DNA of 64,000 nt from Nocardiopsis sp. FR4 (GCF_009830945.1 NZ_VWVV01000019.1:62001-126000); one strand, 5' to 3'. Counted from the first letter of the stretch, positions 8,302-16,787 are shown. Made by a program: numbers and translations. Notes: a model not told the origin generated them from the sequence alone.

Positions 8302-8330
8302 GTAACGCCTCTTCTGAGTTGAGGCGTTAC
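8302..8330. promoter_or_regulatory. Perfect 10-base inverted repeat upstream of broken MFS gene
   Basis: Arms GTAACGCCTC (8302-8311) and GAGGCGTTAC (8321-8330) flank a 9-base spacer. No U-tract follows, and the site lies 18 bases before the GTG of the MFS gene. An operator is therefore likelier than a terminator, though a weak terminator of the PPOX gene is possible. Confidence 0.5.
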
Positions 8331-8347
8331 CCCGTAGCGTTCCGGGC

Positions 8348-9269
8348 GTGTCACGGCACGGCGGTTGGGGGCGGTACCTGGCGGGCGCGGCCAGCGCGCG
8401 CACGGGTGATGAGATGTCCGGTCCGGCCCTGCTGGCCGCGGCCCTGGCCCTGTACGCGACGGGGTTGGCCGCCCTCGCCCTGAGCGTGGGCCGCCTGCCC
8501 CTGCCCCTGCTTGTGGGCCCGACCTGGCCGTCGGCCTGGTCGGGCCCGTGCTGTCGGGCGGGTGGACGGCACAGCTGCCCCGGGTGCTGGCACCCGGGCG
8601 CCTGGAACGGGCCAGCGCCTGGGACGCGATGACCTTCGGCGCGGCCAGTCTGCTCGGACCGGCGCTGGCGGGTGTGGTCGCCTCACTCTGGGGCGCCGTG
8701 GCGCTGGTCGCCCTGGCCGTGCCCGCCGCGTGGCGGCTGCCCGCGCGCGGCCCCCGCCCGGCGGGGACTCCCGCCGAGGCCGGTCCGCTGGCCGGGGCGG
8801 GCGCGGTGTGGGGCAACCGGGCCCTGGCACGGGCATGCTGGTGGTGTGCGCACCCGTGGCGGGACTGCGGCTGATGGGCGCCCCGGAGAGCGGCGCGCTG
8901 CTGCTGTCGGGCATGGCCGTGTGCTCGCTGCTGGCCAACCTTGCGCTGGCCCGCGCACCCGTGGCGGCGCGTCCGGACAGGGTGATCGCGGTGTGCGTCC
9001 TGGTGCAGGGCGCGGGCGCGGCGGCCCTGGCCTCCGGACCCGCCCTGCTCCTGGCGGGTGCCGCCCTGGTGGGAGCGGCCGAGGGGCCGCAGCTGACCGC
9101 CCTGTTCGCGGTGCGCCACCGGGAGGCCCCCGAGGAGCTGCGCGCGCGGGTCTTCCCCACCGGCGCCAGCCTGAAGATCTCCGCCCTGGCCCTGGGCGCC
9201 GCTGCCGGGGCGCAGGCCCTGGCCGCGCCGCTGTACCCGGTGTTCGGTTCCGTGCGAGGACGGCTGTGA
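8348..9269 (+). pseudogene. MFS transporter, frameshifted and shortened
   Basis: Three successive frames together encode about 305 residues of a 12-helix major facilitator (family about 400). Frame a, from GTG 8348 to about 8535, has an N-terminal helix pair. Frame b, about 8535-8855, has PRVLAPGRLERASAWDAMTF and further helices. Frame c, about 8850-9269, has the C-terminal helices, including LVGAAEGPQLTALFAVRHRE. Shifts lie in GC-rich runs near 8530 and 8830. About 100 residues are missing around the first break, where helices 2-4 should be, so a simple base-calling error does not restore the gene. It precedes the WYL regulator by 43 bases. Substrate unknown. Confidence 0.75.
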
Positions 9270-9273
9270 GTAC

Positions 9274-9290
9274 AGGACGGAAACCGTCCT
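9274..9290. promoter_or_regulatory. Inverted repeat upstream of WYL regulator
   Basis: Perfect arms AGGACGG and CCGTCCT with an AAA spacer, ending 22 bases before the ATG of the WYL regulator. A further AGGACGG copy at about 9257-9263 lies in the end of the MFS gene. The position suits an autoregulatory operator. Confidence 0.5.
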
Positions 9291-9312
9291 CGACTCCTGG
9301 GAGACTGCGCCC

Positions 9313-10269
9313 ATGAAAGCGACTTCCGCGCGCCTGCTGCGCCTGCTCTCCCTGTTGCAGACCCGCAAGGACTGGCCCGGCGGCGAACTCGCCTCCCGGC
9401 TCCAGGTGAGCCCGCGCACCGTGCGCCGGGACGTGGACCGGCTCCGCGAGCTGGGCTACCCCATCCAGGCCACCATGGGCACCGGGGGCGGCTACCAACT
9501 GGGCGCCGGGGCCTCGCTGCCCCCGCTGCTGCTGGACGACGACGAGGCCGTGGCGGTGGCCGTGGGTCTGCGCACCGCCGCCCAGGGCGGGGTGTCGGGG
9601 ATCGAGGAGACCTCCGTGCGCGCGCTGGCCAAACTCCTGCAGGTGCTGCCCTCGCGGCTGCGCCGCCGGGTGGACACGCTGGGCACCTTCACGGTCCCCG
9701 TGCCCTCGCCGGGCCCGGTGGTCGACGCCGACACCCTGGCCCTGGTGGCCGCCGCCTGCCGGGACAGCGAGCGGCTGCGCTTCGACTACCGCAGCCACGA
9801 CGGCGACACCTCCCGCCGCGTCGTGGAGCCCCACCGGCTGGCCGCGCGGGGACGGCGCTGGTACCTGGTGGCCTGGGACACCGCGCGCGGCGACTGGCGG
9901 ACCTTCCGGGTGGACCGGATGCGCCCCCTGCCCCCGACCGGTCCGCGGGTGCCGCCGCGCGACCCGCCCGGGCAGGGGGTGGCCGCCTACCTGGAGGAGC
10001 GGATGAGGGTGCACGCGGGGTCCGTGCGCGCCCGGGTCCGCCTCCTCGTCCCGGCCGAGGAGGGGGTCCGCCTGGCGGGGGCCTTCGGCCGGGTGGAGCC
10101 GGTGGACGAGGGTTCGTGCGTGCTCGTGCTGGCGGGGGGCTCGTCGCTGCACATGGCCTGCTACCTGGGCATGCTCGACGTCGATATGCGGGTGGAGGAG
10201 CCGGAGGAGCTGCGCGAGCAGATGGGGTGCCTGTCCGCCCGGTTCCGCCGCGCGGCGGAACCGGGGTGA
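9313..10269 (+). CDS. HTH-WYL transcriptional regulator
   Basis: 318-residue regulator. Residues 1-60 form a DeoR-like helix-turn-helix (LLSLLQTRKDWPGGELASRL, then SPRTVRRDVDRLRELGYPI). About residues 130-210 are the WYL domain (VEPHRLAARGRRWYLVAWD, with WYL and the RTFRVDRM strand). A C-terminal WCX extension follows. In actinobacteria such proteins are transcription factors whose WYL domain senses nucleic acid or small ligands. An inverted repeat (9274-9290) just upstream may be its operator. It follows the broken MFS gene, which it may once have regulated; no other clear target is adjacent. Confidence 0.92.
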   Translation: MKATSARLLRLLSLLQTRKDWPGGELASRLQVSPRTVRRDVDRLRELGYPIQATMGTGGGYQLGAGASLPPLLLDDDEAVAVAVGLRTAAQGGVSGIEETSVRALAKLLQVLPSRLRRRVDTLGTFTVPVPSPGPVVDADTLALVAAACRDSERLRFDYRSHDGDTSRRVVEPHRLAARGRRWYLVAWDTARGDWRTFRVDRMRPLPPTGPRVPPRDPPGQGVAAYLEERMRVHAGSVRARVRLLVPAEEGVRLAGAFGRVEPVDEGSCVLVLAGGSSLHMACYLGMLDVDMRVEEPEELREQMGCLSARFRRAAEPG

Positions 10270-10554
10270 GCGCGGTCGTACCCGCTCGGAAGGGCTGGCC
10301 CCGCCGCCTGTGACACGCCCCCGGTCCCGGGCGCACCGGGACACCGCGCCCGGCGCCCATCCGGCGGACCTGCGGCGAAGCCCGTCGGGCGAAGGCGCGG
10401 CACACGCCCTCCCCCCACCGCCGGGGCGGCTGAGAACCCCCTGACCCGGGGGATGGGGCGGTCCGATTGGGCGAAGTCGGCCCAAACGAGCACCCAAACA
10501 ACTACTTTGGGGATTCACTTGAATCCTGAGAGTAGTGAAGGTTGGGGTCAACCC
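10270..10554. other. 285-base intergenic region with several dyads
   Basis: No gene is seen. The right half turns AT-richer and contains TTGGGC-N7-GCCCAA at about 10467-10485 and the perfect repeat annotated at 10511-10526. It looks like a regulated promoter for the acetyltransferase-like gene. Confidence 0.5.
10511..10526. promoter_or_regulatory. Palindromic operator candidate
   Basis: GGATTCA-CT-TGAATCC, a perfect 7-base inverted repeat with a 2-base centre, 28 bases upstream of the GTG of the acetyltransferase-like gene. Such short-spacer 16-mers are typical operators. The regulator is unknown. Confidence 0.55.
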
Positions 10555-11466
10555 GTGTCCGTCCAACAGAACTCCGAGCTGCGCGGCCTCAGCGCGCCAC
10601 CGACCGTACGCGACCTGTGCACCGGCTACCGCGTGGCCCGCTGGGACTGCCCCGGCGCCCTGTCCCCGTCGTGCCGCGAACGCCTGCACCGCACCCTGCG
10701 CGAGCTGGCGGCGCGCGCCTTCGGCGCCGACCACTCCGATTACTGGCGCACCCGCGTGGACACCGGGTTCTTCGACCAGATCACCACCCTGGCGCTCATC
10801 CTGGGCCCCGACGGCGCCCCGGTGGGCTGGGGCGGCTACCACCGACGCCGCTTCGCCGCACGGCGCGCCCTGTACCTGGACGCGGCGGGCGTGGTGCCCG
10901 CCCACCGCAGGTTCGGCCTCTCCGCCGCTCTGACCACGCACTTCCTGGCCCGGGAGGTCTTCCTCCACCCCCTGCGGCGCACCTACGTGGTGATGCGCAC
11001 CCGCCACCCCGCCGTCTACGCGGCCTGGCGCAAGGGCCTGGGCCACGGCCACGTCTTCCCCAACGAGCGCCGCCCCCTCCCCGCTCGGGTCCGGCGCATC
11101 GCCCAGGAGGCCGCCGCGTGGCTGGGCGACGGCCCCGGCCTGGACCCCGACACCCTGCTCGTCCGCGACGCCTACCGGGTGTTCGACGGCGAGATCTACG
11201 GCACCCGGCCCCGCAGCGGCCACACCCCGCTGGACGAGTACTTCGCCCAGCGGGTGGGTCCCAAGGACGCGGTCCTGGTGGTGGCCCGCATGAGCGCGCC
11301 CGCCCTGGCCCGGATCCGCGCCGCCCGTGCCCTGCGGGCCCGCGCCCAGGGCCTTCCGGCGGCGGGGGGCCGACCCGTGCGCGGCGCCGACCCCCTGGAC
11401 CCGGTCTCCGGCGCCGGGCCAGGCCCGGCGGGCGCGGCCGGGCTCATGCCAGGGGTACGGCCTTGA
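10555..11466 (+). CDS. GNAT-like protein of unknown function
   Basis: 303-residue protein. The central part (about residues 85-170) resembles an acetyltransferase fold: a strand (LALILGPDGAPVGWGGYH), then VVPAHRRFGLSAALTTHF in the place of the acetyl-CoA pyrophosphate loop, and RTRHPAVYAAWRKGLG near the end, as in GNAT proteins where ageing residues of the substrate pocket follow. The exact R/Q-x-x-G-x-G/A motif is imperfect, so activity is uncertain. GTG 10555 was chosen because the upstream in-frame ATG at 10453 would place the promoter dyads inside the gene. The 3' end overlaps the convergent oxidoreductase by 23 bases. Confidence 0.6.
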   Translation: MSVQQNSELRGLSAPPTVRDLCTGYRVARWDCPGALSPSCRERLHRTLRELAARAFGADHSDYWRTRVDTGFFDQITTLALILGPDGAPVGWGGYHRRRFAARRALYLDAAGVVPAHRRFGLSAALTTHFLAREVFLHPLRRTYVVMRTRHPAVYAAWRKGLGHGHVFPNERRPLPARVRRIAQEAAAWLGDGPGLDPDTLLVRDAYRVFDGEIYGTRPRSGHTPLDEYFAQRVGPKDAVLVVARMSAPALARIRAARALRARAQGLPAAGGRPVRGADPLDPVSGAGPGPAGAAGLMPGVRP

Positions 11467-12460
11467 CGGTGGGCGGGCTGTGGACCAGGCCGCCCACGTC
11501 GCGGATCTGGTCGGTGAGCCGGGCCAGGCGAAGGCTCTCGGCCCAGGGCATGTCGGGGCTCTCCCGCTCGCCCGCGGCCACGCGCCGCGCGACCTCCTCG
11601 GCCTCGTACTCGTAGCCGTTGGCGCGGAAGGGCCGGTGGAACGCCTCGGGTTCGGCGCCGTCGCGGTGCAGTACCACGTCGGTGGCCGCGTAGAACTGCG
11701 GGATCTCCAGCCAGCCCCTGGTCCCGGCCAGGACAGCCCGGTTGGGCAGCGTGGTGCGTGAGGCGCACGCCAGCACGCCCGTGCCCCCGTTCTCTCCCCG
11801 TACGAGCACGGTGGTGTGGGTGTCCACCATCCGGTCGGGGGAGAGCTGGCGGGTGGCCCCCACCACGGTCAGCTCGCCCAGGTACCGGGAGGCCAGGGCC
11901 AGCGGGTACACGCCCAGGTCCAGCAGGGCGCCGCCGCCCAGGTCGGCGTTGAACAGCCGGTGGTCGGGGTCGTAGGGGGCGTTGACGCCGAACTCGGCCG
12001 AGACCCAGTGCACCTCGCCGATCGCGCCGTCGGCCACCAGGTCGCGGACCAGGCGGGAGGCGGGCAGATAGCGGGTCCACATCGCCTCCATCAGGAAGCG
12101 GTCGTTGGCGCGGGCCGCCGCGGTCATCTCCGCCACCTGCAGGGCGTTCATGGCCATGGGTTTTTCGACCAGCACGTGCTTGCCCGCGTTCAGGCAGGTC
12201 AGGGCGTTGGGGTGGTGCCAGGGGTGGGGGGTGGCCACGTACACGGCGTCCACGTGGGGGCTGGCGGCCAGCTCCGCGTAACTGCCGTGGCGTTCGGGAA
12301 CGTCCCAGGCGTCGGCGAACTCGTCCGCCCTGTCCCGGGTGCGTGAGCCGACCGCGGTGACCCGACCGGTGGGGGTGGCCCTGAGCGCCTCGACGAAGGA
12401 GTGCGCGATACCGCCGGTTCCGATCACGCCCCAGCGGAGCCCGCCGTTGTCATGTGTCAT
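11444..12460 (-). CDS. Gfo/Idh/MocA family oxidoreductase
   Basis: 338-residue NAD(P)-dependent sugar or polyol dehydrogenase-like enzyme. It shows the N-terminal Rossmann fold (RWGVIGTGGIAHSFVEAL), the VDAVYVATPHPWHHPNAL block and the hallmark VLVEKPMAMN with the EKP catalytic Lys. The C-terminal sheet domain has GGGALLDLGVYPLALASRYL with its conserved Asp and substrate-binding region. This branch resembles trans-1,2-dihydrobenzene-1,2-diol dehydrogenase-type proteins. The substrate cannot be named. It stands alone, converging with the GNAT-like gene and 72 bases from the GAF gene upstream. Confidence 0.92.
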   Translation of the reverse strand: MTHDNGGLRWGVIGTGGIAHSFVEALRATPTGRVTAVGSRTRDRADEFADAWDVPERHGSYAELAASPHVDAVYVATPHPWHHPNALTCLNAGKHVLVEKPMAMNALQVAEMTAAARANDRFLMEAMWTRYLPASRLVRDLVADGAIGEVHWVSAEFGVNAPYDPDHRLFNADLGGGALLDLGVYPLALASRYLGELTVVGATRQLSPDRMVDTHTTVLVRGENGGTGVLACASRTTLPNRAVLAGTRGWLEIPQFYAATDVVLHRDGAEPEAFHRPFRANGYEYEAEEVARRVAAGERESPDMPWAESLRLARLTDQIRDVGGLVHSPPTVKAVPLA

Positions 12461-12532
12461 GCAGGCATCCTAGGAACACGGTTCCCCGCGGCCACCACCC
12501 GGGTTCGCGGCTCGGCCCGTTGGTCCGGAGCC

Positions 12533-12973
12533 TTACCGCAGCTCCGGACCCGCCACGTCCGGGCCCGGGCTCACGGCGTCGGTGATCGGGGCGGCCGCGT
12601 AGAAGCGCACCCCCATCTCACCGGCCACCAGGGGGTTGGCGCAGGCCACCGGGTCGGCCAGTGCGCCGGGGATCACCAGGGCGTCGTCGGAGCAGATCGC
12701 CGAGGCGCACAGCCCGGGGTCACGGCCGATCTCCCTGACCCCTTCCAAGCCGCGGGCGGCCTTGAACCAGATCCGGTCGGTGTCCACGATCGTCACCGAG
12801 GCTGTCGGGGTCTCCAGCAGGCGGGCGGCCAACCCCGCGACCCGGTCGAAGGCCCCGTCGGGCGGGGTGTCGAGGATGTCGTAGCGGCGGACCGCCTCGA
12901 CGCGCCGTTCCTCCTGTCCGGGCAGCGGTACCGGTTCACGCGTCTGGTTATCGGGCGTTTTCGCCTGCGGCAT
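12533..12973 (-). CDS. Truncated GAF-domain protein
   Basis: 146-residue cytosolic protein. Residues about 25-135 match the first two thirds of a GAF domain of the kind found in actinobacterial sensors: RYDILDTPPDGAFDRVAGLA, ASVTIVDTDRIWFKAARGL, DPGLCASAIC, and GVRFYAAAPITDA. In complete homologues the sequence continues with a further strand and a GTLCVID block, which is missing here. The protein may therefore be a C-terminally truncated remnant or a minimal sensor. Start ATG 12973 follows GAGGAG about 10 bases upstream. Ligand unknown. Confidence 0.75.
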   Translation of the reverse strand: MPQAKTPDNQTREPVPLPGQEERRVEAVRRYDILDTPPDGAFDRVAGLAARLLETPTASVTIVDTDRIWFKAARGLEGVREIGRDPGLCASAICSDDALVIPGALADPVACANPLVAGEMGVRFYAAAPITDAVSPGPDVAGPELR

Positions 12974-13231
12974 AGAGCCGGGTCTCCTCGTTTCGCCCGA
13001 ACTCTCCTGACCCTCTCAGCAGTTTTTCACCCTAGAACCGAGCCTGGAGGAGGATCCGTCCACACACTGGCGGCTCCACCGCCCCGCCCGGGGCCCGGGG
13101 TGCCGGTGCCGGAAAATCACGGTCATCTGCGAACCGGGGCGGGGAGGGTACTCGGATTCCCCGTCCCGGCCCCGTACGGTGTCGGGGAAGGCGGGCCAGG
13201 CCGCCCGTCAGGCCACGGAACGGAGGAGGAC

Positions 13232-13615
13232 ATGTCGGACACCCTGTCCCAGAAGCTCGGCGTTCGTCCGGGCGACCGGCTGCTCGTCCTCAACGCCCCC
13301 GAACGCTACCTACGACTGCTGGACCCGCCTCCCGACCTGCACGTCGACCTGGGGCCCATCGAGGGCGCCGAGTACGACCACGTGCACCTGTTCACCCTGG
13401 ACCGGGGGACCGTGGGCCGCGAGGTGCCCCGCACGCTGCCACTGGTGGGCCCGGAGACCCGGCTGTGGGTGTGCTACCCCCGGCGCGGCGGCACCATCAT
13501 CACCGACCTGACCGCCGAGAAGGGCTGGGACCTGCTCGTGGAGGCCGGATGGCGCTCCGCCGCCCAGGTACCGATCGACTCGGACTGGGCGGCGCTGCGC
13601 TTCGAGCGCTCCTGA
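13232..13615 (+). CDS. Conserved small protein of unknown function
   Basis: 127-residue soluble protein, start ATG 13232 just after GGAGGA. It begins SQKLGVRPGDRLLVLNAPE, then VDLGPIEGAEYDHVHLF, TLPLVGPETRLWVCYPR, WDLLVEAGWRSAAQVPID and SDWAALRF. The alternation of strands and helices looks like a truncated methyltransferase-type Rossmann fold without a SAM-binding GxGxG loop, and recalls the DUF3052-like proteins of actinobacteria. I do not recognise a function. It has its own gap upstream (about 250 bases) and converges with the DUF4097 gene. Confidence 0.7.
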   Translation: MSDTLSQKLGVRPGDRLLVLNAPERYLRLLDPPPDLHVDLGPIEGAEYDHVHLFTLDRGTVGREVPRTLPLVGPETRLWVCYPRRGGTIITDLTAEKGWDLLVEAGWRSAAQVPIDSDWAALRFERS

Positions 13616-13660
13616 GGGGCGCACCGGGCCGGTGGGGTCCTCGCCCGCCCGGGAGCCCGG

Positions 13661-14641
13661 TCAGGAAGAGGTGATGGAGACCGAACCGCTGACGGTGTTG
13701 GCGTCGATCCGCGACTTCGCCCCCGGTGAGGTGTCCACCTCCAGGTCGCGGCTGCCGGACGTGGAGTCCCCGGTGACCCGGTAGCTGCCCTCGGGCACCA
13801 CGGCCTGGACGGAGCCGCTGGTGCTCTCCATCGACAGAAGGTCGAAGGGGGTGTCCGTGTCCACCCAGATCGACCCGGAGACCGTGGAGACCTCCGCGCT
13901 GGTGAAGCCCCCGCCGACCCGCACACCGCCGCTGGTGGACTCGACCTCGACCGTGCGGGCCCGGAACTCGGACGCCTCCACCGTCCCGGACGTCGTGCTG
14001 ACGCGCAGGCTCTCGCCCTCGCCCTCGGCGGTGATCCGGCCGCTGGTGGACTCCGCCACCAGCGCGCCCTCCACCCCGGACACGTCGACCTGTCCGCTGA
14101 CGGTCTCCACGGTGACGTCCGCGGCGTTGCCCGAGACGTCCACCCGTCCGCTGGTGGTGGACAGGCGCAGTTCGCCGTCGACGTTCTCGGTGCTGACCGG
14201 GCCGCTGGCGGTGTCCACCCTCACGGCGGTCCCCACCGGGACGGTGACCACGTAGTCGACCGTGCAGTGGCCGAACAGGCCCACGAGGGGCACCCCCGAG
14301 CACGAGGCCTCCAGGCTCAGCTCCCCTCCCCCCTCGCTTACCCGCTCCCCGGGGTCGGACAGGGGGCTGCCGCGCATGACGCGCTCGACCAGCACCTCCT
14401 CGCCGCCACCGGTGAGGGAGACACCGCCGCCGGTACGGTTGTCGATCTCCACGGCCTCGGGCGCGGCGAAGGAGTCGCTGCTCTCGCCCCGGTCCACGCT
14501 CACGTTGCCCAGGACCGCCGCGGCGGTCGCCACCACCAGCCCCGCCACCACCAGCGCTCCCAGGACCAGCCACGGCCCCAGGCGGAACCGGCGCGGCTCC
14601 TTGCTCGACGAGGCGTACAGGCCCCGTGCCCTGAATGTCAC
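13661..14641 (-). CDS. Membrane-anchored DUF4097 beta-helix repeat protein
   Basis: 326-residue protein with one N-terminal transmembrane segment (about residues 22-47, LGPWLVLGALVVAGLVVATA) and an extracytoplasmic part made of about ten ~20-residue repeats ending in TSG, VSG or similar (VSTENVDGELRLSTTSG, VDVSGNAADVTVETVSG). This is the DUF4097 right-handed beta-helix. Proteins of this family often sit next to two-component or anti-sigma systems. Here the gene lies 47 bases downstream of the LuxR-type response regulator on the same strand, making a probable three-gene operon with the kinase. It may be a surface sensor or effector of that system. Confidence 0.85.
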   Translation of the reverse strand: MTFRARGLYASSSKEPRRFRLGPWLVLGALVVAGLVVATAAAVLGNVSVDRGESSDSFAAPEAVEIDNRTGGGVSLTGGGEEVLVERVMRGSPLSDPGERVSEGGGELSLEASCSGVPLVGLFGHCTVDYVVTVPVGTAVRVDTASGPVSTENVDGELRLSTTSGRVDVSGNAADVTVETVSGQVDVSGVEGALVAESTSGRITAEGEGESLRVSTTSGTVEASEFRARTVEVESTSGGVRVGGGFTSAEVSTVSGSIWVDTDTPFDLLSMESTSGSVQAVVPEGSYRVTGDSTSGSRDLEVDTSPGAKSRIDANTVSGSVSITSS

Positions 14642-14688
14642 GTCTCTTCCTTCCCGGCAGGCCCCCGGCCCCCGTGGTCGTCGGTGTC

Positions 14689-15390
14689 TCAGTCCCGGTC
14701 AGCGCCGCGCAGGTAGTGCAGCACTGCCTGGACCCTGCGGTGGTCGTGGTCGTCCTGGCCCAGGTCGAGCTTGGTGAAGATCGAACGGATGTGCTTTTCC
14801 ACGGCTCGTTCGGTGACGCTCAGGCGGGCCGCGATACCCGCGTTGTTGAGCCCCTGCGCCATCACCTCCAGCACCTCGCCCTCGCGGGGGGTGAGGCGGT
14901 CCAGGGCGCTGTCCCGGCGGCGGCTGAGCAGCTGGGTGACCACCTCCGGGTCGATGGCGGCGCCTCCCGCGGCCACACGGCGCAGCACCGCCAGGAACTC
15001 GTCGATGTCGGCCACGCGGTCCTTGAGCAGGTAGCCCACCCTGCTGGAGCCGCCGCCCAGCAGGTCGGCGGCGTAGCGGCTGACCACGTGCTGGGACAGC
15101 AGCAGCACCGCCACCCGCGGGTACCTCCGGCGGATGGCGATACCGGCCTGGATGCCCTCCTCGGAGTAGGTGGGCGGCATGCGGATGTCGACCAGGCACA
15201 GGTCCACGTCGGGGTGCTCCTCCACCGCGCGCAGCAGGGCGTCGGCGTCCCCGACCTGCGCGAGGATCTCCACGCCCGCGTCCTGCAGCAGACTGGCCAT
15301 GCCGCTGCGCAGCAGCACCGAGTCCTCGGCGATGACCACGCGCGGGCCCCTCTCGTGCGCGGGCGCGGTGGTGTCGGTGTGCACGGTCAT
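14689..15390 (-). CDS. NarL/LuxR-family response regulator
   Basis: 233-residue cytosolic transcription factor. The receiver domain (RVVIAEDSVLLRSGMASLL, phospho-acceptor Asp in DLCLVDIRMPPTYSEEG, switch residues LLLSQHV, conserved Lys in YLLKDRV) is followed by a LuxR helix-turn-helix (LTPREGEVLEVMAQGLNNAG, then AVEKHIRSIFTKL). It starts at ATG 15390, overlapping the kinase stop by 4 bases (ATGA), so the two are translationally coupled partners. The likely target is its own operon with the DUF4097 gene; no operator could be identified. Confidence 0.93.
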   Translation of the reverse strand: MTVHTDTTAPAHERGPRVVIAEDSVLLRSGMASLLQDAGVEILAQVGDADALLRAVEEHPDVDLCLVDIRMPPTYSEEGIQAGIAIRRRYPRVAVLLLSQHVVSRYAADLLGGGSSRVGYLLKDRVADIDEFLAVLRRVAAGGAAIDPEVVTQLLSRRRDSALDRLTPREGEVLEVMAQGLNNAGIAARLSVTERAVEKHIRSIFTKLDLGQDDHDHRRVQAVLHYLRGADRD

Positions 15391-16787
15391 GCCTCCCAGG
15401 GGATGTCGGCGGTCAGGACGGTGCCCTGCCCGGGCGGGCTGTGCACGGCCAGGACGCCGTCGACCGCGTCCACGCGGTCCCACAGTCCGTACAGGCCGGT
15501 GCCCGCCTCGGGGTCGGCCCCTCCGGCGCCGTCGTCGGTGACGGTGATCCGCAGCAGGTCGCCGCCCCGGCGGGCGGGGCGCGCCACCCGGCGGGCGGCG
15601 ACCGTGACCCTGCTGGCTCCGGCGTGCTTGGCGACGTTGGTCAGCGCCTCGCACACCACGTAGTAGGCGACGCCCTCCGCGCGCGGGGAGGGGCGTTCGT
15701 CGAGTTCCACGTCGACCCGAACGGGCACCGGGGAGCGCCCGGCGGCCACCGGCAGGGCCGAGCCCAGCCCGTGGTCGGTGAGCACCCGGGGGTGCAGGCC
15801 GCGCGCCACCTGGCGCAACTCGTCCATGACCTCGCGCGACTCGCGCTGGGCCTCGGTGATCAGCTCCAGCGCCGCGGCGGGGTCGGCGGCCACACGCGCA
15901 CGCGCCCGGGTCAGGGTCATGGACAGCGCCAGCAGGCGTTGCTGGGCGCCGTCGTGCAGGTCGCGTTCGATGCGGCGCCGTTCGGCCTCGGCCGCGTCGA
16001 CCATGCGCAGACGGCTGTCCTGGACGTGCACCAGTCGGCGGCGGATGCGCACCTCGGGGGCCTCGAACAGGAGCACGCGGTGCAGCAGGACCTCGGTGGC
16101 GACCAGATGGGGGGCCAGGCGCAGGCCCACCAGCACGCACAGCGGTCCCAGGGCGACCAGGATCAGGGGGCTGACCAGGTCGGCCGGGGTCCCCTGGACC
16201 AGAACGAACACGAGGCCGACCAGGGCGCCCAGGGCCGCCGCGCCGCCGCACACCACCAGCAGCGCCACCGCGCCCCCGGCCAGTAGGCCGTGCAGCGCCG
16301 CGACGGTGCCGTAGACCACCGAGGACCAGGCGTCGCGCCCGAACACGAACCGCCACGCGCGCAGGAGCCGGTCGTCGTCGGCCAGGGGGTCGGGCGGGCG
16401 GGTCTCCACGATCCCGAACACGTTGTCCAGCCGGTCGCGCTGGATGCGGCAGGCCAGGCGGGCCAGCAGGGTGGCGGCGGCCGGGAGGAGCAGGAGGAAG
16501 ACGACCGCGTCCGTGGCCAGCCGGCCGACCGTGCGCTGGGGAGTGTCGGGCAGCCAGGGCGCGGTGACCGCGAAACCGACCCAGGTGGCCGAGACGACGA
16601 GCAGGCACGCGGGCAGCAGGTAGAACAGGGCCAGGGCCAGGGAGGTCATCAGGTGCAGGACCTCGACCAGGCGCACCCGCCAGGGCGCGCCGTAGGCTTC
16701 GGCGACGCGGGGCAGCCCGCGCGGGACCGGGGGGAAGCCACCCAGGTCCGCGCCCCGCGCGCCGTGGTGTGCGCTCTGTTCGCTCAC
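15387..16787 (-). CDS. Sensor histidine kinase (HisKA_3 type)
   Basis: 466-residue membrane kinase that should phosphorylate the adjacent response regulator. The N-terminal ~230 residues contain about four to six hydrophobic segments plus a large cytosolic or extracellular loop, matching the actinobacterial 'putative sensor' region. The dimerisation/phospho-acceptor helix (AERRRIERDLHDGAQQRLLA) carries the His, and the ATPase domain has an N box (VCEALTNVAKHAG) and DDGAGGADPEAGTGLYGLWD. I prefer GTG 16787; an in-frame ATG at 16859 would overlap the divergent FhuF-type gene. Signal unknown. Confidence 0.9.
   Translation of the reverse strand: MSEQSAHHGARGADLGGFPPVPRGLPRVAEAYGAPWRVRLVEVLHLMTSLALALFYLLPACLLVVSATWVGFAVTAPWLPDTPQRTVGRLATDAVVFLLLLPAAATLLARLACRIQRDRLDNVFGIVETRPPDPLADDDRLLRAWRFVFGRDAWSSVVYGTVAALHGLLAGGAVALLVVCGGAAALGALVGLVFVLVQGTPADLVSPLILVALGPLCVLVGLRLAPHLVATEVLLHRVLLFEAPEVRIRRRLVHVQDSRLRMVDAAEAERRRIERDLHDGAQQRLLALSMTLTRARARVAADPAAALELITEAQRESREVMDELRQVARGLHPRVLTDHGLGSALPVAAGRSPVPVRVDVELDERPSPRAEGVAYYVVCEALTNVAKHAGASRVTVAARRVARPARRGGDLLRITVTDDGAGGADPEAGTGLYGLWDRVDAVDGVLAVHSPPGQGTVLTADIPWEA

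Noticed and set aside
8683-11223. Very long open frame on the minus strand (846 codons).
   Set aside because: It lies antisense to the MFS remains, WYL and GNAT-like genes, has Arg/Gly/Pro-rich low-complexity sequence and no known domain; it is a high-GC shadow frame.
12401-13231. An N-terminal extension of the small protein at 13232.
   Set aside because: It runs antisense across the GAF gene and a non-coding gap; the ATG at 13232 has a good ribosome binding site.
14689-16608. 639-codon minus frame joining a kinase shadow to the response regulator.
   Set aside because: The kinase is encoded in another frame with clear HisKA_3 motifs; only the last 233 codons are the regulator.
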